In this document: positions 1-5,638 of the stretch, in pieces
Numbering within the stretch: position 1 is the stretch's first letter
How the letters are laid out: each line of letters opens with the position of its first letter
From: Chromatiales bacterium
GTDB lineage: Bacteria > Pseudomonadota > Gammaproteobacteria > Chromatiales > Chromatiaceae
Direction of reading: 5' to 3'
DNA: 5,638 nt
Assembly: GCA_022360595.1 (NCBI GenBank)
Contig: JAKSCN010000633.1
Span: 1-5,638, forward strand
Program-made: the position numbers and the translations under genes
Notes under the pieces: model-generated
Told to the model about the DNA's origin: nothing
What the model saw: only the letters and a program-made list of their open reading frames with translations
Databases searched by the model: none

Positions 1-646
1 GCACAAAGGTCTCCTGCAGATCAACGGCCGCATGCGGGTCATACCCGGCTCGCGCCATATACTGCATACCGTAATAATCGGATTCGGACTCCGCGTCTCG
101 GGAGTAGCTCTGGTTGATCAGATTGGCACCGACCGCCGCCGCTCCGACGGCCAGTTGGGAGTAGTCGCTATCGCGCGCGGCAACCCCCGCCACGGCGATC
201 GCCCCCTGCAGCAGCATACCCCGCTCCATCCCTTTAGCGCCATGACGGGCCGCCGCGTGGACAATTTCGTGCCCCAGCACAGCCGCCAGTTCAGCCTCAC
301 TATTCAGCTCGACCAACAGACCACGATTAATCGCAATCTTACCGCCGGGCAGAGCCCAGGCGTTGGGCGTGGAGTCGTTCAGCACCACAAATTCATAGGG
401 TAGATCACGATCACTCACAGCAGCCAAGCGCTGCCCCACTTGTTGAACATATTCGGCCAGCTCTGGATCGAGAATATAGTCACCACCCTGCATCTGGCGG
501 CTGGGAGCATACTGCTTATTGCCGATCGCCAACTCTTGGGACTCAGAGACCAGCGCCAGCTCATTTTTGCCGGTTACCGGATTGGTGGCGCAGCCTGTCA
601 GTTGCAGTAGCATCAGCAGCGCCAGGGCTAAGATCCACTGTTTCAT
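1..646 (-). CDS. M48-family zinc metalloprotease, outer-membrane-type lipoprotein (C-terminus off the window)
   Basis: The reading frame stays open to the left edge, giving 215 codons without a stop. The start ATG at 646-644 has AGGAG (653-657) six bases upstream. Residues 1-18 form a lipoprotein signal peptide with lipobox LTGC, so Cys19 should be lipidated. The zinc site is HEIVH at residues 126-130, extended as HEIVHAAARH. The third ligand is probably Glu186 in SRDAESESD, matching the Glu four residues before Asp in the M48 ExxxD signature, followed by MARAGYDP. This is the pattern of periplasm-facing M48 lipoproteins such as E. coli LoiP and YcaL, which degrade damaged or misassembled envelope proteins. 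The domain after residue 215, possibly with TPR repeats as in BepA, is not visible, so the subfamily is open. The gene lies 31 nt after mazG and is probably co-transcribed with it. The family call is firm; the exact substrate is unknown. Confidence 0.93.
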   Translation of the reverse strand, partial: MKQWILALALLMLLQLTGCATNPVTGKNELALVSESQELAIGNKQYAPSRQMQGGDYILDPELAEYVQQVGQRLAAVSDRDLPYEFVVLNDSTPNAWALPGGKIAINRGLLVELNSEAELAAVLGHEIVHAAARHGAKGMERGMLLQGAIAVAGVAARDSDYSQLAVGAAAVGANLINQSYSRDAESESDYYGMQYMARAGYDPHAAVDLQETFV

Positions 647-677
647 TCACCGCTCCTTTCGCTAAACAGTCTCACTT

Positions 678-1460
678 TCAGACAGCATCCCGTTTCACTT
701 CATTCCAGAGACGATCCATTTCCGCCAGATCAGCCTCTTCAACACTGCTGCCCTGTTCATGCAGACGCCGCTCTATCTGGGCAAAGCGGTGTTCAAACCT
801 GCCGTTGGCCTGTCGCAGGGCGGCTTCTGCGTCAACGCCCATGTGTCTCGCCAGATTGACGCAACTAAACAGCAGATCACCCAGCTCCTCGGTCACACGC
901 ACCTGGCTCTCCGCCTCCATTGTCGCCTGCTGCAGCTCATCCAACTCCTCATGTACCTTGGCCAGCACCGCCGGGCTATCTGACCAGTCAAAACCGACCT
1001 TCGCGGCACGCTTCTGCAGCTTCTCCGCCCGTTTTAACGCGGGCAGTCCTTTGGCGACACCATCCAGTTGACCCGCCACCTTATCGCCCGATTTAGCTTG
1101 CCGCTCAGCCGCCTTCTGCTGCTCCCAGGCCTCAGTCTGATGGTCGGCATTGTCGATCCGGGCATCGGCAAACACGTGGGGGTGGCGGCGAATCATCTTG
1201 TCACAGATAGCATCGACAATCTGTGAAAAGTCAAACAGCTCCTGCTCTTTGGCCATCTGCGCATAGAAAGCCACCTGGAACAGCAGATCGCCCAGCTCGT
1301 CGCAAAGATCGGGATAATCTTCACGCTCAATGGCGTCCGCCACCTCATAGGCCTCTTCAATAGTATGCGGCACAATGGTGGCGAAGGTCTGCTCCAGATC
1401 CCATGGACACCCATTCTGCGGATCACGCAGACGGGCCATAATCTCCAACAACCGTTCCAT
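678..1460 (-). CDS. mazG: MazG, nucleoside triphosphate pyrophosphohydrolase
   Basis: This 260-residue protein hydrolyses NTPs and dNTPs to NMP and pyrophosphate in the cytosol. The family cleans up aberrant nucleotides and, in E. coli, counteracts (p)ppGpp-linked stress. It carries two tandem MazG domains. The N-terminal one starts with RLRDPQNGCPWD and has the metal-binding EExxE (Glu35, Glu36, Glu39) and ExxD (Glu55, Asp58). The C-terminal one, catalytic in the E. coli enzyme, has Glu171, Glu172, Glu175 and Glu192, Asp195. The RRHPHVFAD and KVGFDW segments are also typical. Length is near the 263 residues of E. coli MazG. The ATG start is fixed by a strong Shine-Dalgarno GGAGGAG at 1466-1472, five bases upstream. 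It sits 61 nt after the XrtH-associated gene and 31 nt before the M48 protease, all on one strand, so co-transcription is likely. No mazEF toxin-antitoxin pair is adjacent, unlike in E. coli. Confidence 0.97.
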   Translation of the reverse strand: MERLLEIMARLRDPQNGCPWDLEQTFATIVPHTIEEAYEVADAIEREDYPDLCDELGDLLFQVAFYAQMAKEQELFDFSQIVDAICDKMIRRHPHVFADARIDNADHQTEAWEQQKAAERQAKSGDKVAGQLDGVAKGLPALKRAEKLQKRAAKVGFDWSDSPAVLAKVHEELDELQQATMEAESQVRVTEELGDLLFSCVNLARHMGVDAEAALRQANGRFEHRFAQIERRLHEQGSSVEEADLAEMDRLWNEVKRDAV

Positions 1461-1521
1461 TACAACTCCTCCGATGGCGACTGCGGCGTCATCAACACAT
1501 GTCTATAGTTATAGCGGGCTG

Positions 1522-2130
1522 TTATCGCTGAGCGGCTAAACTGGGCGCTAAAGTTTTCAGGTAGTTTGAGTGGAAGGCAATCCAGATAATCACCGGCGCA
1601 ACCGCCGGAATCACCAGATAGCCGAGTTGATAACCCAAAGCCACAGCCTCTAGCTGCCACTGCTCAAATGCCAATGCCTGAGTCAACTCGGGCCCGGAAC
1701 TCAGCAGTATGGTTTTCAGAATATCGAAACTGACACCCCATGCCTGGGTAAATTGCAGAATGATCAAACCAACAATCCAGCGAAACCACATCTCCCCCTC
1801 TTCACTGGGGCTGGCCAGCACCAGGGCCGTATAAAGAGGCACACAATAACCGTAGCTGAGCGCATTCACATCAAACACCAGCTCAGCCACCATTCCCGGC
1901 GGCACTGCGGCATTACCCGCCTGGGCGGTATAAAACACGGCCGTTTCGATCTGGTAACCTGACTGGCTGATATCGCTGATCGCCTCCGGGAACAGCCCGG
2001 TCAGGGCAAACTTCACCAGATAAGTCACCGGCCAGGTCGCCACAATGGCCATAAAGTACCAGGCGGCAAAAATAACCGGCATCCAGAGCAGTACTTTGAC
2101 GAAGAACAGGGTAACCGGACTACGTGACAT
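1522..2130 (-). CDS. Exosortase H-associated integral membrane protein
   Basis: This is a 202-residue hydrophobic protein with about four predicted membrane segments: roughly residues 8-32, 92-107, 116-140 and 165-187. Between the first two is a periplasm-like stretch of about 60 residues. The segment FDVNALSYGYCVPLY (86-100) leading into a helix resembles the conserved N-x-L-x-Y-x-Y-G-x-P block of small proteins encoded next to exosortase H. I assign it to that family from this block, its length and its position. It has no recognisable catalytic motif; a role in supporting or presenting substrates to XrtH is inference. The ATG at 2130-2128 lies inside the end of xrtH, an 11-nt overlap, with a modest GGAAGAG (2135-2141) upstream. 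Translation is therefore probably coupled to xrtH, which supports the two proteins acting together in the inner membrane. Biochemical function is unknown. Confidence 0.85.
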   Translation of the reverse strand: MSRSPVTLFFVKVLLWMPVIFAAWYFMAIVATWPVTYLVKFALTGLFPEAISDISQSGYQIETAVFYTAQAGNAAVPPGMVAELVFDVNALSYGYCVPLYTALVLASPSEEGEMWFRWIVGLIILQFTQAWGVSFDILKTILLSSGPELTQALAFEQWQLEAVALGYQLGYLVIPAVAPVIIWIAFHSNYLKTLAPSLAAQR

Positions 2131-2632
2131 GGGACTCTTCCGCGGGCGCCGTCGACGGCTTGGGCAGATAGCGCAGCCAGATCAGGAAGATAATGAGCAC
2201 ATCCAGCATAATCAACGCCTGCCAGATGTAGAGATGGGCCCACTCAAAGGCCTTCATGTTCCACTGCCCCAGGTAGAACAGGGTAATAATGCGCACCAGG
2301 TTCAATCCCTGGATGGCAAAAAAACCGATCACGATACCCCATAGCTTATGCCGCCAAGGGGCAGAAAAAGCCAACAGCGCGGCCACCAGCACGATCACCG
2401 CCTCAACGCCGTTGCAGCCCGCTTCGATGGAAACGGCAAAACCGCTATCCATATCGCGCAGTACGATACCCTGGGAGAACACCCGCTCATCAAACAGTTT
2501 CACCAACCAGGCGCTCACCGCAGCGATCCCCTCAGTAAAGGGAATCACCACATATTGCTGCACCGGTCTTAACAGTTCAGCAGTAAACAGGCTTACCTGA
2601 ATCACTAGAAATAGCAGGAAAAATCTCAACAC
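2120..2632 (-). CDS. xrtH: Exosortase H (IPTL-CTERM-type sorting enzyme)
   Basis: This is a 170-residue multi-pass inner-membrane protein of the exosortase/archaeosortase family, whose members cut C-terminal sorting signals and transfer the protein at the cell surface. The family triad is visible: Cys73 in EAGCNGVEA, Arg114 in NLVR, and His133 in WAHLYIWQ, each at the edge of a hydrophobic helix. Membrane segments lie at about residues 4-20, 75-92, 97-121 and 134-155. The short length, the Cys motif and the partner gene downstream point to the XrtH subgroup, linked by its definition to IPTL-CTERM substrates. A longer XrtA-like protein would be about 280 residues. The start is GTG at 2632-2630 with AGGA (2641-2644) eight bases upstream; an in-frame TAA at 2653-2651 limits any extension. 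The end overlaps the next gene by 11 nt. No substrate gene lies in this window. The family is certain; the subgroup is very likely. Confidence 0.92.
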   Translation of the reverse strand: MLRFFLLFLVIQVSLFTAELLRPVQQYVVIPFTEGIAAVSAWLVKLFDERVFSQGIVLRDMDSGFAVSIEAGCNGVEAVIVLVAALLAFSAPWRHKLWGIVIGFFAIQGLNLVRIITLFYLGQWNMKAFEWAHLYIWQALIMLDVLIIFLIWLRYLPKPSTAPAEESHVT

Positions 2633-2640
2633 AGCGAAAA

Positions 2641-2644
2641 TCCT
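2641..2644 (-). promoter_or_regulatory. Ribosome binding site supporting the GTG start of xrtH
   Basis: On the minus strand TTAGGA precedes the GTG by eight bases. No in-frame ATG exists between the upstream TAA (2653-2651) and the first conserved helix, so the GTG is the best start. A TTG is the next codon and a weaker alternative. Confidence 0.6.
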
Positions 2645-2683
2645 AAATAATTATTCTTGGATCGCAACCCTCCTCATCTGGTC

Positions 2684-2712
2684 ATTATGAACCAAAACCT
2701 GAAAACTCCCAA
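2684..2712 (-). promoter_or_regulatory. Candidate sigma-70 promoter for the xrtH operon
   Basis: Reading the minus strand, TTGGGA (2712-2707) and CATAAT (2689-2684) are separated by 17 bases. They match the -35 and -10 consensus at four and five of six positions. Transcription would begin near 2677, giving a leader of about 45 nt before the GTG of xrtH. This is the best-matching pair I found on this strand between the divergent genes. It is a consensus match only, in AT-rich DNA where such matches occur by chance. Confidence 0.45.
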
Positions 2713-2785
2713 AAGGAACTACTAAACGGCCCGTTGGCAGTGCTGATCAAATTAGTGTAGGCAGGCCCTAGCCAGACTCTCGCAA

Positions 2786-2799
2786 TTGACCCTTGTCAG
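2786..2799. promoter_or_regulatory. Candidate CRP/FNR-superfamily binding site (TTGAC-N4-GTCAG)
   Basis: The 14-base element TTGAC CCTT GTCAG is a near-palindrome with the 5-4-5 architecture of FNR, DNR and NnrR sites (FNR consensus TTGAT-N4-ATCAA; NnrR-type TTGAC-N4-GTCAA). It differs from the NnrR-type form at one half-site base. Its centre (2792.5) is about 70 bases upstream of the start point predicted from the TATAAT at 2850-2855, a distance compatible with activation from an upstream site. The TTGACC here could alternatively be a -35 hexamer with a poor -10 at 2810-2815. Confidence 0.35.
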
Positions 2800-2849
2800 C
2801 TTTCCGCCCGATAGCTGGCCAAAGCCCTAATAACCTTATCTCAGTTGGA

Positions 2850-2855
2850 TATAAT
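2850..2855 (+). promoter_or_regulatory. Candidate -10 box (TATAAT) of the ppdK promoter
   Basis: An exact TATAAT lies about 140 bases upstream of the ppdK ATG. The expected -35 position, 16-18 bases upstream (around 2826-2833), reads CCTAATAA and has no resemblance to TTGACA. No proper TGn extension is present: TTGGA precedes the box, with TG one base out of register. A promoter here would probably depend on an activator. The predicted start near 2862 gives a leader of about 130 nt that contains nearly all of the inverted repeats. Confidence 0.45.
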
Positions 2856-2868
2856 TGGGCTCTTACAG

Positions 2869-2949
2869 CTCTGTTACCCCAGATACTAAACAGACAGACT
2901 GACCAAAGCCCCTGGCGTATCAGCAACCACTAACACAGGGGTAACAGAG
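2869..2949. repeat. Perfect 12-bp inverted repeat in the ppdK leader
   Basis: CTCTGTTACCCC at 2869-2880 is the exact reverse complement of GGGGTAACAGAG at 2938-2949, with a 57-base spacer. In the transcript this would form a 12-bp stem with seven G-C pairs. No U run follows, so it is not a conventional terminator. The left arm sits just downstream of the TATAAT box, so the repeat may work as leader RNA structure or as paired protein-binding sites. Confidence 0.8.
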
Positions 2950-2981
2950 GGTTGTGACGGGTACGTGTCAGTGCTGTAACC
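2940..2981 (+). promoter_or_regulatory. Possible alternative leader hairpin ending at the ppdK Shine-Dalgarno
   Basis: GGTAACAG (2940-2947), which is part of the right arm of the 12-bp repeat, can pair with CTGTAACC (2974-2981) at seven of eight positions. Inside lies an imperfect palindrome, TGACGGGTACGTGTCA (2955-2970), that can stack as a second stem. The 3' strand ends directly before the GGGAG ribosome binding site. This fold and the 12-bp stem use the same bases and so exclude each other. The pairing is read by eye; function is inference. Confidence 0.35.
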
Positions 2982-2986
2982 GGGAG
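2982..2986 (+). promoter_or_regulatory. Ribosome binding site of ppdK
   Basis: GGGAG lies seven bases upstream of the ATG at 2994 and decides this start. It abuts the possible leader hairpin, so access to it could be controlled by RNA folding. Confidence 0.75.
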
Positions 2987-2993
2987 TCATTGC

Positions 2994-5638
2994 ATGAGCG
3001 AGAAAAACAAGTTCGTCTACAGTTTCAAAGAGGGCGACGGTAAGAACAAAATGCTATTGGGCGGCAAGGGTGCCAATCTTTGTGAAATGACCCAGATCGG
3101 GCTCAACGTACCTCCCGGTTTCACCATCACCACCGAGGCCTGCCTGGCCTATCTCGATGATGCTCACCAGAAACTTCCCGCCGGGGTCATGGAAGAGGTG
3201 GCGGCCCAGATGCAGGCCCTTGAGCAAGATACCGGCAAGGGTTTCGGCAACGCTGAGAATCCACTGCTGGTCTCAGTTCGGTCCGGTTCCGCCATGTCGA
3301 TGCCGGGCATGATGGACACCATTCTCAACCTTGGACTCAATCAAAACACCTTACAGGGACTGATCAACCAGACCGATAACCCCCGTTTTGGCTACGATGC
3401 CTACCGCCGCTTTATTCAGCTTTTTGGCAAAGTTGCGTTAAATATCGCCGATGAGCCCTTTGACGAAGAGTTTGAAGCGGTGAAAAAGACTGCCGGGGTC
3501 AACGCTGATGTCGAACTGTCATCAGCACACTTGAAAGAGATCTCTGAGCGCTTCCTCGCGATTGTCGAGAGAGAGACCGGCAAACCCTTCCCGGAAGATC
3601 CCATGGAGCAGTTGGAGGTAGCCATCAAAGCGGTCTTCAACTCCTGGATGGGCAAACGCGCTGTCGATTACCGCCGCGAGTTCAATATCACCAAAGATAT
3701 GGCCAACGGCACCGCAGTCAACGTCTGTACCATGGTATTTGGTAATCTGGGTAACGACTCAGGCACCGGGGTCGCCTTCACCCGTTACCCGGACACAGGT
3801 GAAAACCGCTTCTTCGGGGAATATCTCACCAACGCTCAGGGTGAGGATGTGGTCGCCGGCATTCGCACTCCAGAGCAGATCGACGCTCTGGAGCAGGAGA
3901 TGCCGGAGATGTATCGCCAGCTCCAAGAACTGCGCCATAACCTGGAGAGCCATTATAAAGAGGTGCAGGACTTCGAGTTCACCATTGAGCACGGCCGTCT
4001 CTACTGTCTGCAGACCCGCAACGGCAAGATGAACGCCACGGCAATGGTGCGCACCTCTGTCGAGATGGTGAATGAAGGCCTGATCGACAAAGAGCAGGCA
4101 CTGCTGCGCATTCAACCCGAAATGCTCGAGCAGTTGCTGTTCCCCATGCTTGATCAATCCGCCAGTGCCGAGGCCCTGGCTAAAGGCCTTCCCGCCTCAC
4201 CTGGCGCAGCCGTGGGTCACGCCATTTTCGATGCTGATCGCGCGGAGAAACTGGGACGTGGTGGCAAGCGGGTGATTCTTGTGCGCGAGGAGACCAAACC
4301 CGAGGATATCCACGGCTTCTTCGCCTCCCAGGGTATTCTCACCTCACGCGGCGGCAAAACCTCCCACGCAGCCGTTGTTGCACGCGGCATGGGCAAACCC
4401 TGTGTCGCCGGCGCGGAAGGTATCGAGGTTGACGTACAGAGCCGCAAAGCCCTGGTGGGTGACAGCGTTATCTCCGAGGGCGACCTGATCACTATCGATG
4501 GCTCCACCGGCAAGGTCTATCTGGGCGAAGTCCCGATGAAAGATGCAGAATTCACCGATGAACTGAAAACTCTGTTGAGCTGGGCCGATGATGCGGCGCG
4601 CCTCAATGTGTTGGCCAATGCCGATACACCGGATGATGCCGCTATCGCGCTGGAGTATGGCGCCCAGGGCATCGGTCTCTGCCGTACTGAACGTATGTTC
4701 AACGATGTGGATCGGCTGCCCCTGGTGGTCGACATGATCCTTGCTGAAGATAGCGAATCCCGCCAGATCGCACTGGACAAACTGTTGCCCATTCAGCGCA
4801 GTGACTTCAAAGGCATTCTGAGCGCCATGGCCGGCAAAGCAGTCACTATCCGTCTGCTCGACCCACCGATCCACGAGTTCCTGCCTTCGGAGCAACAACT
4901 GCTGACCGAACTGGACCAACTGCAACATCTGCGTGAAACCATTCAGGGCATAAACATCCTCTCCGACGCCGTCGATTTTATGTATCGCGGCCAGGACACA
5001 ACACCCGCTGTGGTGCAGATGGCCGATCCCCAGGTTGTCGATGCGGCTATCGAAAAGAAGGAGACCATGCTGAAGAAAGTGCGCGCCCTCTATGAGGTGA
5101 ACCCCATGCTGGGCCACCGTGGCGTCCGTCTCGGCATCACCTTTCCGGAGATCTACGCCATGCAGATCCGCGCTATTCTCGAAGCGGCGGCTGAATGCAG
5201 TCAGGAAGGCCTGGAGGTGCATCCCGAAATCATGGTGCCGCAGGTCTGTACCGTGCAAGAGCTGAAGCGGGTCAAAGAGATCGTCGATGCAGCCAAAGAG
5301 CAAGTTGAAGCAAGCTTCGATACACAGCTCAATTTCAAATTTGGCTCCATGCTGGAAGTGGTGCGCGCCTGCATGCGCGCTGAATCGCTGGCGGAGGAGG
5401 CGGAGTTCTTCTCCTTCGGCACCAATGACCTCACCCAGGCAACCTTCTCATTCTCCCGGGAAGATGCGGAGAACAAGTTCCTGCCCATGTATAACGACAA
5501 CGAGATCCTGCAGGACAACCCCTTTGAAGTTCTCGATGTCAAAGGCGCCGGCAAACTGATGGAGCTGGCCGTTGGCTGGGGACGCAGCGCACGCCCCAAC
5601 ATGAAGGTGGGTATCTGTGGCGAACACGGCGGGCATCC
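2994..5638 (+). CDS. ppdK: Pyruvate, phosphate dikinase (C-terminus off the window)
   Basis: The enzyme interconverts pyruvate, ATP and phosphate with phosphoenolpyruvate, AMP and pyrophosphate in the cytosol, serving gluconeogenesis or a PPi-linked glycolysis. The window gives 881 codons with no stop. The N-terminal ATP-grasp nucleotide-binding domain (about 1-340) has GGKGANL with Lys25 and SVRSGSAMSMPG with Arg96. The swivelling domain carries the phosphohistidine His458 in GGKTSHAAVVARG. The PEP-binding barrel has GIGLCRTER (Arg564), Arg620 in IRLLDPPIHEF, Glu788, FGTNDLTQ (Asp812) and Cys875 in GICGEHGG. These correspond to His455, Arg561, Arg617, Glu745, Asp769 and Cys831 of the Clostridium symbiosum enzyme. 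The shift from 3 to about 43 residues between Arg620 and Glu788 indicates an extra stretch of about 40 residues near 632-700. Expected full length is therefore roughly 915-920. The CRTER and TSHAAVVAR motifs separate it from PEP synthase and PTS enzyme I. It is divergent from xrtH; no PPDK regulatory protein gene is visible. Confidence 0.97.
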   Translation, partial: MSEKNKFVYSFKEGDGKNKMLLGGKGANLCEMTQIGLNVPPGFTITTEACLAYLDDAHQKLPAGVMEEVAAQMQALEQDTGKGFGNAENPLLVSVRSGSAMSMPGMMDTILNLGLNQNTLQGLINQTDNPRFGYDAYRRFIQLFGKVALNIADEPFDEEFEAVKKTAGVNADVELSSAHLKEISERFLAIVERETGKPFPEDPMEQLEVAIKAVFNSWMGKRAVDYRREFNITKDMANGTAVNVCTMVFGNLGNDSGTGVAFTRYPDTGENRFFGEYLTNAQGEDVVAGIRTPEQIDALEQEMPEMYRQLQELRHNLESHYKEVQDFEFTIEHGRLYCLQTRNGKMNATAMVRTSVEMVNEGLIDKEQALLRIQPEMLEQLLFPMLDQSASAEALAKGLPASPGAAVGHAIFDADRAEKLGRGGKRVILVREETKPEDIHGFFASQGILTSRGGKTSHAAVVARGMGKPCVAGAEGIEVDVQSRKALVGDSVISEGDLITIDGSTGKVYLGEVPMKDAEFTDELKTLLSWADDAARLNVLANADTPDDAAIALEYGAQGIGLCRTERMFNDVDRLPLVVDMILAEDSESRQIALDKLLPIQRSDFKGILSAMAGKAVTIRLLDPPIHEFLPSEQQLLTELDQLQHLRETIQGINILSDAVDFMYRGQDTTPAVVQMADPQVVDAAIEKKETMLKKVRALYEVNPMLGHRGVRLGITFPEIYAMQIRAILEAAAECSQEGLEVHPEIMVPQVCTVQELKRVKEIVDAAKEQVEASFDTQLNFKFGSMLEVVRACMRAESLAEEAEFFSFGTNDLTQATFSFSREDAENKFLPMYNDNEILQDNPFEVLDVKGAGKLMELAVGWGRSARPNMKVGICGEHGGH

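Larger units (their letters stand above)
2633..2993. other. Divergent intergenic region between xrtH and ppdK
   Basis: About 360 bases separate the two start codons, and I see no credible protein-coding or RNA gene here. It holds a candidate minus-strand promoter for xrtH, an FNR/DNR-like palindrome, a TATAAT box, and a dense set of inverted repeats in the ppdK leader, each listed separately. Base composition is visibly more AT-rich than the flanking genes in its left half (2641-2760). No terminator-like hairpin with a T run is present, as expected between divergently transcribed genes. Confidence 0.8.

Noticed and set aside
32..403. A 123-codon plus-strand frame opposite the M48 protease
   Set aside because: The opposite strand encodes a signal peptide, lipobox and HExxH zinc site in a continuous frame. 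The plus-strand frame has no ribosome binding site or recognisable motif.
1503..1514. Palindrome CTATAGTTATAG between mazG and the upstream gene as a mazG promoter or operator
   Set aside because: On the minus strand it offers TATAAC or TATAGA as -10, but no sequence like TTGACA lies 16-18 bases upstream. Five-base arms alone are weak evidence.
1460..1660. A 66-codon minus-strand frame overlapping the end of the XrtH-associated gene
   Set aside because: It overlaps the membrane-protein frame out of phase and shows no family features. Only its last ten codons, after a separate ATG, are mentioned as a low-interest mini-ORF.
2869..2949. The 12-bp inverted repeat as a rho-independent terminator
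   Set aside because: The 57-base spacer is far too long for a terminator loop, no T run follows either arm on either strand, and no gene ends nearby.
2738..2976. Direct repeat CAGTGCTG at 2738-2745 and 2969-2976
   Set aside because: An eight-base match 231 bases apart in a region of this size is readily expected by chance, and the flanks do not match.
4344..5303. A 319-codon open frame on the minus strand opposite ppdK
   Set aside because: It lies entirely antisense to a clear PPDK reading frame. Its translation is His/Gln-rich and resembles no protein family I know, as expected for an antisense shadow of biased codons.

Overview
The window looks like a chromosomal segment of a gammaproteobacterium. 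MazG is close to the Escherichia coli protein in length and in motif positions. A pyruvate, phosphate dikinase together with an exosortase H (XrtH) pair is a combination I associate with sulfur-oxidising and other environmental Gammaproteobacteria (Chromatiales or Sedimenticola-like). That placement is an inference from gene content and moderately high GC, not a demonstrated match.

Layout: two transcription units diverge from an intergenic region of about 360 bases (2633-2993). Leftward (minus strand), in transcription order: xrtH (2632-2120, GTG start), an XrtH-associated membrane protein overlapping it by 11 nt (2130-1522), mazG (1460-678), and an M48-family metalloprotease lipoprotein (646 to beyond the left edge). 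Gaps of 61 and 31 nt with no visible terminator suggest one operon. Rightward (plus strand): ppdK, pyruvate, phosphate dikinase (2994 to beyond the right edge). Its catalytic His458 and Cys875 are visible, and only a C-terminal tail of roughly 35-40 residues is missing.

Function: XrtH is a membrane cysteine transpeptidase-like sorting enzyme of the exosortase family, known for processing proteins with a C-terminal IPTL-CTERM signal. The neighbouring membrane protein is its usual partner. No IPTL-CTERM substrate is encoded here, so targets must lie elsewhere. MazG is a house-cleaning NTP pyrophosphohydrolase, and the M48 lipoprotein probably acts in envelope protein quality control. Only the exosortase pair and the protease share a compartment theme (envelope and surface). 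PpdK interconverts pyruvate and phosphoenolpyruvate and appears unrelated to the leftward genes.

The intergenic region is the least explained part. It has a perfect TATAAT box before ppdK without a good -35, an upstream FNR/DNR-like palindrome, and a perfect 12-bp inverted repeat in the ppdK leader. The right arm of that repeat could instead pair with a segment that ends directly at the Shine-Dalgarno sequence. This could be an RNA switch or a set of operator half-sites. I see no mobile elements, CRISPR arrays, tRNA or rRNA.
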